A stretch of 64,000 nucleotides of DNA from Capitulum mitella (taxonomy: Eukaryota > Arthropoda > Thecostraca > Pollicipedomorpha > Pollicipedidae), in contig CP099841.1 in the NCBI GenBank assembly GCA_030062745.1, positions 30,135,398 through 30,199,397 on the forward strand, given 5' to 3'. Below are positions 48,106-60,683 of the stretch, in pieces (within the stretch, counting starts at the first letter, position 1; every line of letters begins with the position of its first letter). Both the position numbers and the translations under genes were made by a program. The notes under the pieces are model-generated. The model worked only from the letters and a program-made list of their open reading frames with translations, was not told where the DNA came from and made no database searches.

Positions 48106-50053
48106 TTCATCATGCAACCCAAGAACTGAATTTACTTTTTTCGATATTTTTTCACAGCCAATGTGAAAGTATTCAGTCAATACACTGTATTTTCTTCAGT
48201 CCGCATACCGATGAAGTAACATGGAAATGGAACCGCTTGACCTAGGTCTAGATTATTTAGACAGCTTTGAGCCCTGATGCGAGATACATGGCAGGCTTTT
48301 GGAGACAGACAATTTAAAGAGGAGGAAACAGACTATCGTTTCGTACATTAATGACAACCAATCAAGGTGAATGAAACTAAGAATACTCTCCAACATAAGA
48401 AAAGCTCGCTTATTTCTTGACTAAAAAGGAGCTACAGTGCCCATGAAAGAAATCGAGCCACACCATCTCAACCAGGCTGCGACAATGGGGTGATTAACCG
48501 CCCCGTCCCCCTGAGGTTTTTTACGGACTGCGAGAGAACGAACAAACGCAGCGCCACGAAATTTTGTGTACCTTTTGCTTGATCATTTTTACATCCTGCA
48601 GCCAAGTTTTGACCTCAGGTCGAGTGAAGCATTTGACCTAGGTCAGGTCAAGTGGACTTATATCCAAAAACGTTTAGTGCCCTGTAACTTTTTTGAGAAA
48701 TGATATTACAATAAAACTTTGACGGATTAGAGACTGGTAGATGCAATAAACCTGCTACCTCAAATTTTTCGGAACCTTCCGAGTCATTGACCTAAGGTTA
48801 AGCCCACTGTCAAGAAATGTCTTCGTTTGGTCGGAAACTGACAATATTTTTGGGGAAAATTTTGAGTGTGAGATGATGCAGACATCCAATGACTGTCATT
48901 GGGCAAAGTATCAATGACCTCCAACCAGTGACTTAGTCAGGTCCCCAATAACTGTTATGAGCCAAAATGTACCACAGCCAAAATCGGCGATGAATGGCTT
49001 GGAACGCACAGAAAACGGCAGAACTGGATCCCACAGCTGCGAATTACACCAAAAAGTTCAAGAAGTCTTAAAAATTGCATATTCTGGGAATAAACAGGTT
49101 TTTGCGAAAAAAGCTCGCCAAGTACGTAGACTAATAACAGCTGAATTGTTCCAAGGTTTAAACACGAATAGCCACCACAAGAACTACTGGCATTGAGGCA
49201 CACCACTTGTCAAGGTCTTTGAGGCCAAAACAACGGAACGCTGAAATTAGTTCCAGCTGATTCTATTCCGTGTTCGGCACTGGCGCCGGCAATGCAGCAG
49301 CGCGAATATCGCTGTGTGTTTAACTCAACATTTCCGCGTTTACATTGAGCAAATAAGGGAAATTTGACGTACATCGGCATCTGCGGACTTAAACCTGCTC
49401 ATTGATGCCTTTTTACTTCGATTTTACTAATCACAGCCCTTGAGACCCAGGCCACTTCTAGGTTCCATGTAGTCAGCTATACGAAAACATATATAGGCGT
49501 AAATGGCTTACGCATTATCCAAAATTAAAATGAGGCCACTCTCAAGATTTCCTGGTCAAGAGCTTTCCAACGGTGTGCTTATTTATATTGTGTAGTAAAC
49601 CGTTCACGAGCTGGAGGGCGGTTCATCCCCCCCCCCCGCATTTGGGCGTCCATGGTGCTGACTGCCAGGCGGGCGCGGGCAATTTTTCAAAGACGCAGAG
49701 CGCGAAAATGGCGGTTAATTAAAGTCAGGCTCCGTGAATGCCATTTAGTACTCTGCAGAACGATATTATTGTCAACACAGCTATGGTGCAAAAGTTACCA
49801 AGTCTGTGTTTTTTCCTCTCCCGGTCTTCAACAGTTACAAAAATGAAAATCCTTAAGGGACATGGCAAGGGCAATTGGCTTGACCGAGTGTAGCCACTAA
49901 ATCTTGATGATCAAGAGACGACGTGGAAAAAGGGCTTGTTTTGTCTGCATTCACCAGAGGCTTTAACTTCAACAACGTGGTGGCTATTTAACATGGCATT
50001 TGGACTGCGACATCGACGAGAATCATTGCAAATGCGACGGGATGATGTGACGC
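48106..50053. other. Intergenic, no gene recognised; half-site-rich
   Basis: Around 48610-48650 there is a dense set of half-sites including TGACCTAGGTCAGGTCA. G-run/C-run words at ~48490-48515 and 49612-49640 suggest further decayed element ends, but I cannot define one. The frame at 48957-49196 is unassigned. Confidence 0.45.
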
Positions 50054-51271
50054 TTAACCCTATTCCCGGAGGGCTAGACGGTATGGCCGATTCCCGGCAG
50101 GGGGGGGGGCGTATTCGGCCCCCTGAGATCTCGAGAACTACTTGTCCGATTTCATCGCAACAAACGGCAATCGATTTGCCGTGACGGGAACTACATTTTT
50201 ATACAAAGACATTTTCAAAATTTTGAAATTTGTGGATACAGGGGGGCAAAAATGTCAAAATAGGGGGTACTTTTGGACTTCGTATAACTCCGTTGTTTAT
50301 CGACCGATTTTGATGAAACTGGCATGAATCGAGAGATTATGGATAGGGCTTTTACCATGGGTACACAAATCTGAAATTTTGAGAAAATTCATGGGCGTCC
50401 ACAGGGTTTCAAAAATAGGAGGATTAGTTTTCTAACAACTGGATGAACAAAAGAGGCAAACACCTTTTTTGGCTTCTGCTAGTCATGTTATACTAAAGAA
50501 GTACAAATCGCATTACAATGTTTGTGTAATGTTAGCATAGGCGGTGCCAGGGACATGAAAAAGGGGGAACTGTCATGGTCACACGTTTCTCAGATCAACT
50601 TGTGACCTTTGACCTTAAGTGACCTCCAGTGACCTTGGGGTCACTTGGAACGATCTCCTATGCATTTAATATTATCTTTAAACGTTTTCAATCATTTGAA
50701 TTCACTCTATTTCAAAAATTTCATGTTATGGCTATTGCGATATAGGGTAAACGTACTGACATTTTAGGTCATAGCTCCGTGACCCGATCTGATATCAAGC
50801 TGAAACTTGGTACACAAGTAGAAGGCACCCTTCTACGTCATATATATTCCGGGTTTGGCATTTGAAAAAACGGCGCCGAAATTATTATGAAAAAACAAAT
50901 TTTGACTTTTGACCTTGAGCTGACTTTGTAAAATGACCTCAGGTAAACAAAATTACATCTGCATATGGCCCAACTATTTAGCTATACATCCATATAAAGT
51001 TTTAAGTTCTAGCTTTAAAACTCTATTTTTGGCAGACATTTACCTTTTACCCTGAACATGGCCAAAAATGGCATGCGGTGCCTCCCAAAAACGTTGCCTG
51101 GCTCCGCCCCTGAGTAAAGTAGAATTTTGAAATTTTGTCACGGCACGTAGAAAGAATAGCTAGGAAAAGTCACCAAGTTTCGTGAAGCTGCGTTAAAAAG
51201 CCTGGAATTGGCAAGCAAAAAACCAGAGGGGGGGCCGATTCCGCCCCCCCCCCTGCCGGGAATAGGGTTAA
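50054..51271 (+). mobile_element. Full-length copy of 1.2-kb TTAA family (R9)
   Basis: TTAA on both sides (50054-50057 and 51268-51271). The left end is TTAACCCTATTCCCGGAGGG and the right end TGCCGGGAATAGGGTTAA. G-run blocks near both ends. The half-site cluster TGACCTTTGACCTTAAGTGA with further TGACCT words lies at 50603-50636. Non-autonomous. It faces R10 across a 604-bp spacer. Confidence 0.95.
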
Positions 51272-51875
51272 GGATGAGAGCGGAACCGAGTACCCGGAAC
51301 TCATTGAACGACTCATTAAAGCACACCAGGGTGATGCCTTCAAGGTGGGGTGCAGAAGTTCTGCCCCAGACTGTGGGCAAATGATAAAAGGTCGTGCTGT
51401 GCAGTGGAGGTATACAAAGCGATGGGACGCAACAAACCAGCGAGAACAAAACAGACGATTTCAGATTAATCCTGGCAATCAAACACACAAGAAGAAGTAA
51501 AGATGGGTCATAGTTTAAAAAGGCGTCGATTGGTGAAAAAACTTAAGCAATTTTATGTCAATAGCGGCAAAGCAGGCCGGATTTCAAGAACGTTTTGTGA
51601 ACCACAGCGGAAGAAAAAGAGCAGTAAAACGGCAGATAGTTGGCAGACATAACCCCAGCATATTGTTCAGTTAACTGGCCGCAAAAATCAGTTCTTCAAG
51701 AAACAGGTATCTTGCTGTCATGCAATGATGTAGACACTCATATACCGAAGGAAAATGCCAGGGCAGTGCTGCAGCCAAATGAAATCCAAAAACACCGGCT
51801 CAGAGAGCCATCCACGTCAGGAGAGACGTGGAGGAACCTTCCATCGTGAGTGCTGGCGCTGTAATTAATCCATGG
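51272..51875. other. Spacer between inverted element copies R9 and R10
   Basis: 604 bases that do not belong to the repeat family. A 69-codon plus frame (51640-51849) and a minus frame at the left edge have no recognisable domain. It would be the loop if R9 and R10 paired. Confidence 0.5.
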
Positions 51876-53087
51876 TTGAATCCCATTCCCGGTAGGGGGT
51901 TGAATCCGCCCCCCGTCGGATTTTTTGCTTGCAATTTCAGGCTTTTTGACGCAGCTTCACGAAACTTGGTGACATTTGCTAGCCATTCTTTCTACGTATT
52001 GTGCCAAAATTTCGAAGTTTTTTTTTATTAGTGACGGAGCCAGGCAACATTTTTGAGAGGCACCTCAGGCCATTTTTGGCCATGTTGAGGGTAAAAAGAA
52101 AATGACTGCCAAAACTAGCGTTTTTAAGATAGAACTTAAACCTTTATATGGATGTATAGCTTAATAGTTGGGCAACGTACAAAAACAATTTTATTTATCT
52201 GAGGTCACTTTACAAGGTCAGGTCAAGGTCAGAAGTTAACATTTGATTTTATAGTAATAATTTCGGCGCTATTTTTTGAAAAGCCAAACCCAGAAAACAT
52301 GTCACGTAGAATGGTGTTATCTATATGTGTATCAAGTTTCAACTAGATATGTGGTCGGGTTACGGAACTATGGCCTAAAATGTTACTTCGCCATAATATC
52401 ACAATAGTCGTAAAATGGAATTTTTGAAATAGAGTGAATTTAGGTGGTTAAAAAAATGTTAAACGATAATACTGAATGCACACGAGAACATTCCAAGTGA
52501 CTCCAAGGTAGCTGGAGGTCATTTAAGGTCAAAGGTCATAAGCTGATCTGAAGAACATGTGACCATGACAGTTCCCCTTTTTCATGTCCCTGGCACCGCC
52601 TATGTTAGCATTATACAAACGTTGTAATGCGATTTGTACTTCTTTAGCATAACATGACTAGCAGAAGCCAAAAAAGTGCTTTTGCCTCTTTTGTTCATTC
52701 AGTTGTTAGAAAACTAATCCTCCTATTTTTGAAACCTTGTGAACACCCATGAATTTTCTCAAAATTTTAGATTTAAGTACCCATGATAAAAGCCCTATCC
52801 ATAATCTCTCGATTCATGTCAGTTTCACTGAAATCGTTCGATAAAGAACGAAGTTATAAGAAGTCCAAAAGTACCCCCCATTTCGACATTCTTGTCACCC
52901 TGTATCCACACATTTCAAAATTTTGAACATTTCTTTGTATAAAAATGTAGTTCACGTCACGGCAAATCGATTGCCGTTTGTTGCGATGAAATCGGACGAG
53001 TAGTTCTCGAGATCTCGGGAGGGGGCCGAATCCGCCCCCCTTGCCGGGAATCGGCCATACCCTCTAGCCCTCCGGGAATGGGGTTGA
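51876..53087 (-). mobile_element. Full-length copy of 1.2-kb TTAA family (R10)
   Basis: Reverse orientation. Both outer boundaries read TTGA rather than TTAA (51876-51879 and 53084-53087), and the left terminus has small indels (TTGAATCCCATTCCCGG). The half-site cluster appears as GGAGGTCATTTAAGGTCAAA followed by GGTCA at 52514-52538. Interior order is otherwise that of R7-R9. Confidence 0.93.
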
Positions 53088-53194
53088 CAACTGCACGGTT
53101 AATATCACATACACACATGACAAAAGCTCACCACTTTCGTAGATTTGTCGAAGTGGTCTGATCACTTTCGGGGCTGATATGTTGCACATTTGTC

Positions 53195-53510
53195 CATGTT
53201 GATGCGCGAATGTTGCAGGTCGATGTACGTTTCGTACATAAGCAACGGAATCCCACGCTTTCAGGAAAAAAGGAACGGCGAAAACATATTCGTTAAGTTT
53301 TTGTATTCATGTATTGCATTACATAAAGTCATTTTGAAAATCAAAGAAGCAACTAGTTAAACAAACAGCCAATAACCCAATGACGGTTCATTGATTTATG
53401 AGGTCATTGAACAGCCCATGGTCACTTCTCTACCGACCATGACGAAATTTGTTCCTGAGCAGCAGAAGATGAACACGTGCCGTATGGATCATCATCTCTC
53501 AGTTGCATAA
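53195..53510 (+). repeat. Dispersed repeat, copy 2 (pair with 47785-48105)
   Basis: Same landmark order as copy 1, including GGAACGGCGAAAAC, CATTTTGAAAATCAAAGAAG, CAAACAGCC, GGTCACTTCTCTACCGACCATGACG and GAACACGTGCC. It starts ~100 bp beyond R10. Confidence 0.75.
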
Positions 53511-54614
53511 TAATGTGTATTTCTGGTCGTCTGGTATCTAACTGTTTGACTCTGACACAGAAAACCACTGTTTTGTGGAATGTCCGCACACAGCCTACAC
53601 GACTCGCAACAGCCTTACCAGAACCGGGAGACCAGCGATTTACTGCTGGTCACTGCTGGTCGCACAATGGAAGTCCCTCCAATGGCACGCTGTTCCACTG
53701 CTCTTGTGACACGTCATTCTTACGATTTCGACGACACAGGGCACTTTGCGTACGTGATCACCGTGCATCTTCCAAAATTCTTCAAAGGTCGGACAAATTA
53801 TTTTCCATTATTACATGTCCTATTGGCCTAATCTCGTCCGATTTCGAGCAGGATGACAGGCAGCTGGACACTATCCACAAAGTTCGTCCAGTCTTCTTCC
53901 ACTACTGAACTGAAGGTGACGTATCGATCAGCTTCATAGTAAAGGGAATTTAAGATTTAAGTACTTAAGACCAGTTGAAGTAACTACGGCACAGACGTCT
54001 TTAGTTTCTCTGGCAATTAGCACTGACAGTAAAGACTTCACAGAAGTCATTACTTAAAATACATTCATTTCAAATTTTACCTCCTTTCTCTTCTTACTTT
54101 TTTCTACCTCATAATTTTGCACGATTATCTTTCTGCCAGGAACGTTTTAATTCATTGTTTTCGTTAGCAGTGTGTGTAACAAAGCTGCACTCGTACCGGA
54201 ACTTATTTTTCTCTATGTTCTCTCAAGATTTTTCATCATGTGGAACATGACATAAACGTCGAATCTGGCTAATGCGCAAAATATTGGGCCAAGGAAACTA
54301 GGTCCGAAAGACAACTATCTGAAACGAACAAATGACATTCGCCTTCGTAACAGCCCGCATATTTTGCAAGCTGTTTAGCTTACTCTGTTATGGCAAGCAG
54401 GTACACCACAGAAAGTTGTTTCTAAACAAATGAGACATCAGACTGTTTCGGACATGTAATGCGGACATGTAATATCCCCATTTGCTGGTAGGTCCGAACA
54501 CTTCTCGAGGAGTACACGTTGATTGCTGGGTACGGACCGGGCTCTCGGGGAGGCTCGCATTCCCCAAACACCGGCAGCCATGCGTTACATGCGCGCTCTA
54601 TAAATGTAACGTAC

Positions 54615-54616
<2 letters not shown>
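53511..54616. other. Intergenic, no gene recognised
   Basis: A 143-codon plus frame at 53477-53908 has no recognisable domain. The rest is AT-rich. Confidence 0.45.

Positions 54617-54663
<47 letters not shown>
54617..54663. repeat. (TA)n microsatellite with direct flanking repeats
   Basis: About 46 bases of TA repeat, bordered by TAACGTACATTTA on the left and TAACGTACATTCA on the right, a near-perfect 13-base direct repeat. Confidence 0.93.
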
Positions 54664-54666
<3 letters not shown>

Positions 54667-57340
54667 ACGTACATTCATAAACGCTCTGTGCATGTCCGAC
54701 AGGTAGTGGCCTGCCAGCTTAAAGTTGCAGGCTTGGTGCTAGTCCTCAACGGTTTCACCTCGGCGACAAGTGTATCCTCAAAATGGATTGTCACTCACTG
54801 GTGCATTGATATTTAATGTATGCATGCATGAATATTCCATTAATTGACGCTTTGTATCAATGATCTCGATAGTATGTGCGCTTCAATGCGCCAAGCTTCA
54901 ACGTTTCGCACAAAACCCAAGTTCTAGTAAATTGCATTTTTTGCCCATTTTTCCAAAACCATATCTCGCAGAATGGCCGCATGAGCCGCGGAGTATGCGC
55001 ACCCGGGAAGCCGACACGCCTGACGGGGGGCGGGAGTGCCTGACTGTCGAGGCTGGGTGCATCGGCCGTGACAGATACGCGGCGGTGCAGGACCATCCCC
55101 TGCGCTCTCCCGAGACTCCAAGGTCTCTCGCAGGCGAGGCAGGGCCGGGCAGGACTCGTAGAGGAACCCTCCTTGGCCCACCGGTTACTAGCAAGCTCCC
55201 TGCATTCATATCGCCTGCATCTGGATAGGAGATCGGCATTTCGGCGGGCCGATGACCGCTTCTGGCCCGGCCGTGATGCAACTGTCATTTGCATATCTGC
55301 ATTATCAGCGCCGCTCTGGCTGCTGAGTTGGCCGGCTGATTGATGCTGGGCTCGGGTAATGCGGCAGCAGGCTCGAGTCCGCCCGCTCAGCCGGTCCAAT
55401 CACAATCCGTCACGTCTGGGACGAAGACACGCCAATAAATGGTGTAACGTACACACAACGCGATTCGGCCATTACAGGCTGTAGCAGAGTCCTAACTGCC
55501 TGCGTGATAGTTGAACTAGTGACGACATCCCTCGTGCCAGTTTTTCTCGCGAGTCAGTCGCGGAGAAAATCTTCTTAGTCAAACTTTCATTCACTTCAGT
55601 CGTTCACCAAACACCTATACTGGCACCCACACTGTATAAAGATCCTTCCACTATGCTTTCAAAACCACTATTGTCTGCGTGACGACGAGCGGGGCGCTAT
55701 CTATACTCCCTACAAACGGAAACGATCTCGGCCAGGAGGTACAAAATTGACGTGATGTCATCCAATGAGAACCGGTAACGTCATCAAGCAAGGGGCATAA
55801 ACCGGTGATGTGAGGAGTTCTAGACCAATGAGAGTTGGCGGCATCGTACAGCGAAACCGGTCATTGATCTGCATTGTTTGTCGCTTGCGCTACACTTTTT
55901 CATGCGAAGTATCGAGTCACATTACTGGTAAAGAATGTCATTACGCGCAACACTCCCATTGTTGAAAGTGAGAAGACCTTGGCGATCCCAGACGTCTTTG
56001 TCTGGGATGTCGGACTCGACCTTGAACGGCTCAGCAGTGGGACCGTTCTACAGATGGAGATATTTATAGAAATTTTTTAGGATTCTATTTCAGACTACTT
56101 TAGAACCGAATAATTTTTTGGGTTAGGAACATAATTTTGTTCCGCAGGCACTTCGCATATTTTCACGGCTTGCCATTTTTCATTTAATATTTTCTGTCGC
56201 CATCCAAACGTTTCGCTTTGGAGATGAATTCAGTATGAGTCCTTGCTAAGCAGAGCTTGTTGCAAGACATCTGAAACCTAAACATGCATGTAAAAAGACG
56301 AATTACAGTATTTACGGAATGGTTCGCTAAAGAAGGCGTTGAAGCCAAACGTCGAATAACGATTCCACTTGCATGCAAACTCGGACACTGAGCACAAGGC
56401 GTTGCGCAGCCATATATTGCGGCGGGGATGACGACGAGCCTTTATGGACCCGTTGAACACTGTCCAAATGCTATGCTCTGGGTAAGTGAATACAAAGACA
56501 TAAGGGAATAACGTGAACTGTATTCGGTCAGCACGCAAATACGATTTTATTTGCCAAAGTACCTTTATTTGCACAAACCAGCTCGGCACTGACTGGGATA
56601 TTTCGCCAACCGCCGGTTACTTGGGGCGATATTTTTGCTCGCCCCTTCCCTCCCCCCTCTATCTCGAGATCTATTAGTTTGGACGACTTCGGCGAGCCAA
56701 ACAGCAATTGATAGCCCGTCACTCTAAGTGCCCAGATATCTTCCATTTGTTGACCTCAGTGTCACCGATCATAAATCAGGTTTCAGTCCTAAAAGCGACT
56801 TTATTCAACGCATTAGAAGGGCAAAAATGGCGAGAACTGGCTACATGTAGTGTTAAATAAAACAGTTCTGCATGACGAACGATGCTTTTGCAAAAAGTGA
56901 CCCTCGATCAACCTAGTCCATCAGATTAAATTAGGTCATCACCTTTGACCTTTCATATGTTTTTTTATGTATAATTTCACGAGAAACTCAAAACATGGTA
57001 TTTCATTTTCTGCAGTCACAAATCTTTGATCGATAAGACTACATATGTCTCAGAGAACATGCTAAATCGATCTGCACCAAGTTAGCCACTGACCGATAAC
57101 CTCATTTCAGGTCACGTCTGACTTGAATGACCTGCTGATTGGTTCTGTCATTCCTGATGAGCATCTTACATTCCATATCAAAGGAAAATATAGATGCCGG
57201 AATCCTCACAGTACCTAAAAATCGGGTCTATGCTTCGGCTAATGGCGTCCTATGACTTGCCCTATGGTGACCTAAGGAAACATGTTTTTTTGCCCACGGT
57301 GGCTGTGCTGTCAACGTAAGGGCAGCCTTGCAAGCCATTC
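54664..57340. other. Intergenic, no gene recognised
   Basis: A GC-richer patch at ~54970-55400 stays open on both strands without a recognisable domain. At 56930-57145 AGGTCA/TGACCT half-sites cluster again (for example AGGTCATCACCTTTGACCTT). Confidence 0.45.
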
Positions 57341-58350
57341 AGAACAGAATCAGAATCGATTCTGATTCTACGACTCTTTTCGCGAATCAGAATCGCAGTC
57401 GTTCCCCTTTATGACTACTAAAAATCAGAATCAAAATTAGAATCACCTTTAGGGCCTCGAATTAAAATCAGATCGATTCAAAAAGACGTTCGGAATCAAT
57501 TCCATGAAGAATACCAGGTACTGACTGATTTACACGATTTGTTACATGATTACTCAATTGCACGATCGAACGGATCAAAGTAAAAGATCAAAGTCCGTGC
57601 AATAAGCAATGCTTAGCGTGGACTCTGATCCCAAAGCATCCTAGTGAACCATTCGGATCAAATTTATAAAAGAATGCTGCTTTGCATGCATGCTTTGTTT
57701 ACCTAATAGATGAACCCACTTATCATCAATGTTTATAAAAAAATAGCCATTGTGTCATCAGCACTGAGAGTAAAACTAAATCACAAAAGAAATAAAAAAG
57801 TTATAATGATAACGTGATGGAGAGCGACATATTTCCATTACTGCTGCCATGACAATGTGTGCATTACGCATCCTTAGCAGGCCAGAAATGCCTATGGTCA
57901 GAGTTTACCTTAATTTTAGCTTAGCTTTACAATTTTACGTTCATATTCTTGAGAAATGGGACAGGCAACCTATCCCGAGACGCAGCTTCAAACCCACACT
58001 TTGGGCATGATTTTTTCACTTTTGTGACTGGAGGCCACAAAAGATGGACATCCCGTCATCCAGAAAAATGTGATAATAGACTACGTTGCATAAGCAATGA
58101 GCAGCAGCAGTAGGATGCACGCCGCCAACACTTAGTATAGTCGTCGTCACACGTGACATGATTAATGTAAGCAGCGGGAGGCAGTGAGGAAAAACTTAAA
58201 TGTAAATCGTCGGAATCTGATCAGTTCCCCGAAGTTAACAATGGTCTTTGCATTTGAATCGAATCGATTCTGTTTTCCAATGTGAATCAGAACCAGAACC
58301 AAACTCGCCTTCTTTGGCTGTAAAGCAGAACCGAACCGATTTCCAGTTTA
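57341..58350. repeat. Element bounded by GAATC/GATTC-rich ends (copy 2)
   Basis: Ends at 57341-57510 and 58210-58350 are packed with AATCAGAATCGATTCTGATT-type words. The AT-rich core between them differs from the GC-rich core of the locus at 1826-2990, which suggests either old divergence or ends that mobilise unrelated cores. Confidence 0.45.
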
Positions 58351-58399
58351 TCGAAGCGGTTTCACGTTTGCGCATACGGGTACTGAAAATGTCTTGTCG

Positions 58400-59480
58400 T
58401 TAGCGTTTGTTGCTCGGACGGTATGCAGCAAAAAACAACGGGGAGGCGAAAACAGCTCGTAAAACAGTAATCCCAGTAACTCGAGCCTTAAAGGGGCAAA
58501 CGTGTGAGGAGAGCGATATACACGGCAAGCTGCAGTACGTGAAAAGAGGCGCCTGCGCAAAAACAAAACCATTCGGGGCCCGTCTGTTTCCGTTAGGGAC
58601 GTCGGAGCCGGCAGCCGGGCTCGCGTTTCAACAGCGTGGCCAGCGGACGGCGCGGCGAGAGGGTGCGCGGAGCCGGCGCCGGTTCACGGTCCGTTCGGCC
58701 ACACTCGGCCACGAGTATCGGCGCACGGATCTTGTCGACGCTGTGGCGAAACCTGCCCGCCTGGCCCAGTGAAAGGTGACAGATCTAGGGGGCAGAGCGC
58801 GGCCTTGACGTGCAGTGCGACTGGGCGCGGGCCGCGTGGCCAACTGACCCGGAGAGGAGCGCTCGTCTCCACCCCTGGCGTGAGCTTCGGCCACGCCGCT
58901 TCAGCATTGTCCACCTCCGGGCGGCGGCCACGATTGTGACGTCAGCGGCGGCTGAGACAATGCGTCTGGCGTAGCCGGTGCCGTATTGTGGCCATTAGGG
59001 CGAGAAGCTGGCAAGTCCGGTGAATTCGCAACCGTCTCTCGGCCCACTTGCCTTGAACCGGTCCGCTCTGTAACGAAACCTTTCGTCGACGTCCTCCGCT
59101 GGAAACACGGATTCGCCCGGGGCCCCAGTTACGGGCAGCGCGGCAGCCATGGGCTCCCGAACAGTCTCGAGACCTCTCGCGCACGGGGTCCAGGACGCCT
59201 CGAGAGTCCGTGATGAGGCACGCACAGCGCCGTTCCACGAACCTGTGTTGGTCGCCGCCCGGAGCCGAGGGGCCTCCCAAGGCCACAGGCCGTTCAGAGT
59301 GGCCCGGCCTGAGTGGGGACGGGGCGGCTCACAGAGGCCGCCGCCGCCGGCCAGGTGGGCCTCGTCGGCCCCGTGGAACGCCTGGCACTGCCGCCCGCCG
59401 ACGCCGCCGTCCGAGGCTGCGGCAGGCGGCCGGGGGACAGGCATGCCGGCGACCCTAGCAAGCCCTGCAGGCCTCTGAGG
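58400..59480. other. GC-rich, CpG-rich island without a recognised gene
   Basis: Composition changes abruptly at both sides. Frames stay open on both strands (for example minus 58995-59486 and plus 58407-58772), but none shows a domain, signal peptide or codon pattern that I recognise. It could be the promoter/first-exon region of a gene extending beyond what is readable, or a noncoding CpG island. Confidence 0.4.
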
Positions 59481-60584
59481 GTTCAAACGTGAGCCCTCTA
59501 ACGGCGCATAACATGAAATTACCCGAAAACTTCTGCCATCCTAGCAACCTAACAAAAGATCCCTTACTGCTATTTCCATTATCATTTTGTACAATAACAT
59601 CCAAACAGGAATACCCCGCCCATTCGACACAGCGTATACAAAAATAGAACACCTCCAGCCACTCACTCACTTACAGACAGAGAAACAGCGGGACCAAACA
59701 AACTATAGGATGACAAAGCTCTCCGTTTTAATGAGAAAAATATACAATCACTGGAATACGTAACGAAGAGTTTTTTTCTTACTGTGCCTGAAAATGAGAA
59801 TTAGCCCTTAACTTCTAGCTACACCGACTAAACACTTGATGACGACTCTCTCCAGCGCATGGTAAACTGAGCAACGTGCTCATGCACAGGATAGGTTAGT
59901 TGTCTGTGTAGCAAGTATACTGAGAGCGAATGTTGTCTTTCGTGAACAATCAAAAATAACCTAAAACAATCCAAATATTGAAATGGATTAAGTATCAAGC
60001 GCATAGAAACAAAGAGTTTCTCTGCTTTCTCCCAAACAAATACGTCATTCCATTATAGTATGGACCTGAAGCTGCAATGACGGTCTTTTTCATAGGAAAC
60101 TTAAAATTAAGGGAATGAAGCTAACCGGTTCTGATAACATTCTTGCCCTCAACGGAGAAAAAATGAATGATGCGATTTACTCGTCTTCTCTTCAGGGAAA
60201 CAGGTCTTCGTGTCAGATGTTTCCCAGTCTATCACAAGCTACTGGAACTCATCACAGCAACAGTTCCCAGCAGAGCTGCCATGATACGATTACTCATGGA
60301 ACCATTCGTCGGCGTAACCATTCGTCGACTTTGACTAAGTAGTGAATACATAGAGTCGAAGAGTTTTTCTGTATTTGGTGCTCAAAACAAGACACATGTG
60401 CCAAAACCAATCACATCAAATAACATTCAAAATCTGCACAGAACACTGCGTTGAGGTGATGTGTTACCACTGAGTACTGATAACATGAGAAATCAAAGCT
60501 TTCTCAAGTGTTCAGTTAAACTGAAGCAAAATAACACGTGGTCTTAGTGAGGTCATAGACTACCCAAAATGACGAACACTATTG
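59481..60584. other. Intergenic, no gene recognised
   Basis: AT-rich; the 75-codon plus frame at 60115-60342 has no recognisable domain. Confidence 0.5.
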
Positions 60585-60683
60585 TCCTCCCTCTCTCTCC
60601 TTCCCTCTCTCTGTTTCCCTTTCTCTTCCTTTCTCTCTCATCATTTTCCCTCTCTCGCTCTCTTCTCCCTCTCTCTTCCTTTC
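60585..60683 (+). repeat. CT-rich polypyrimidine tract
   Basis: About 100 bases of CT-rich sequence with a few G and A interruptions. Confidence 0.9.

Noticed and set aside
48484-49640. A further transposon with G-run/C-run ends
   Set aside because: The two candidate ends (near 48490-48515 and 49612-49640) do not pair convincingly as inverted repeats.
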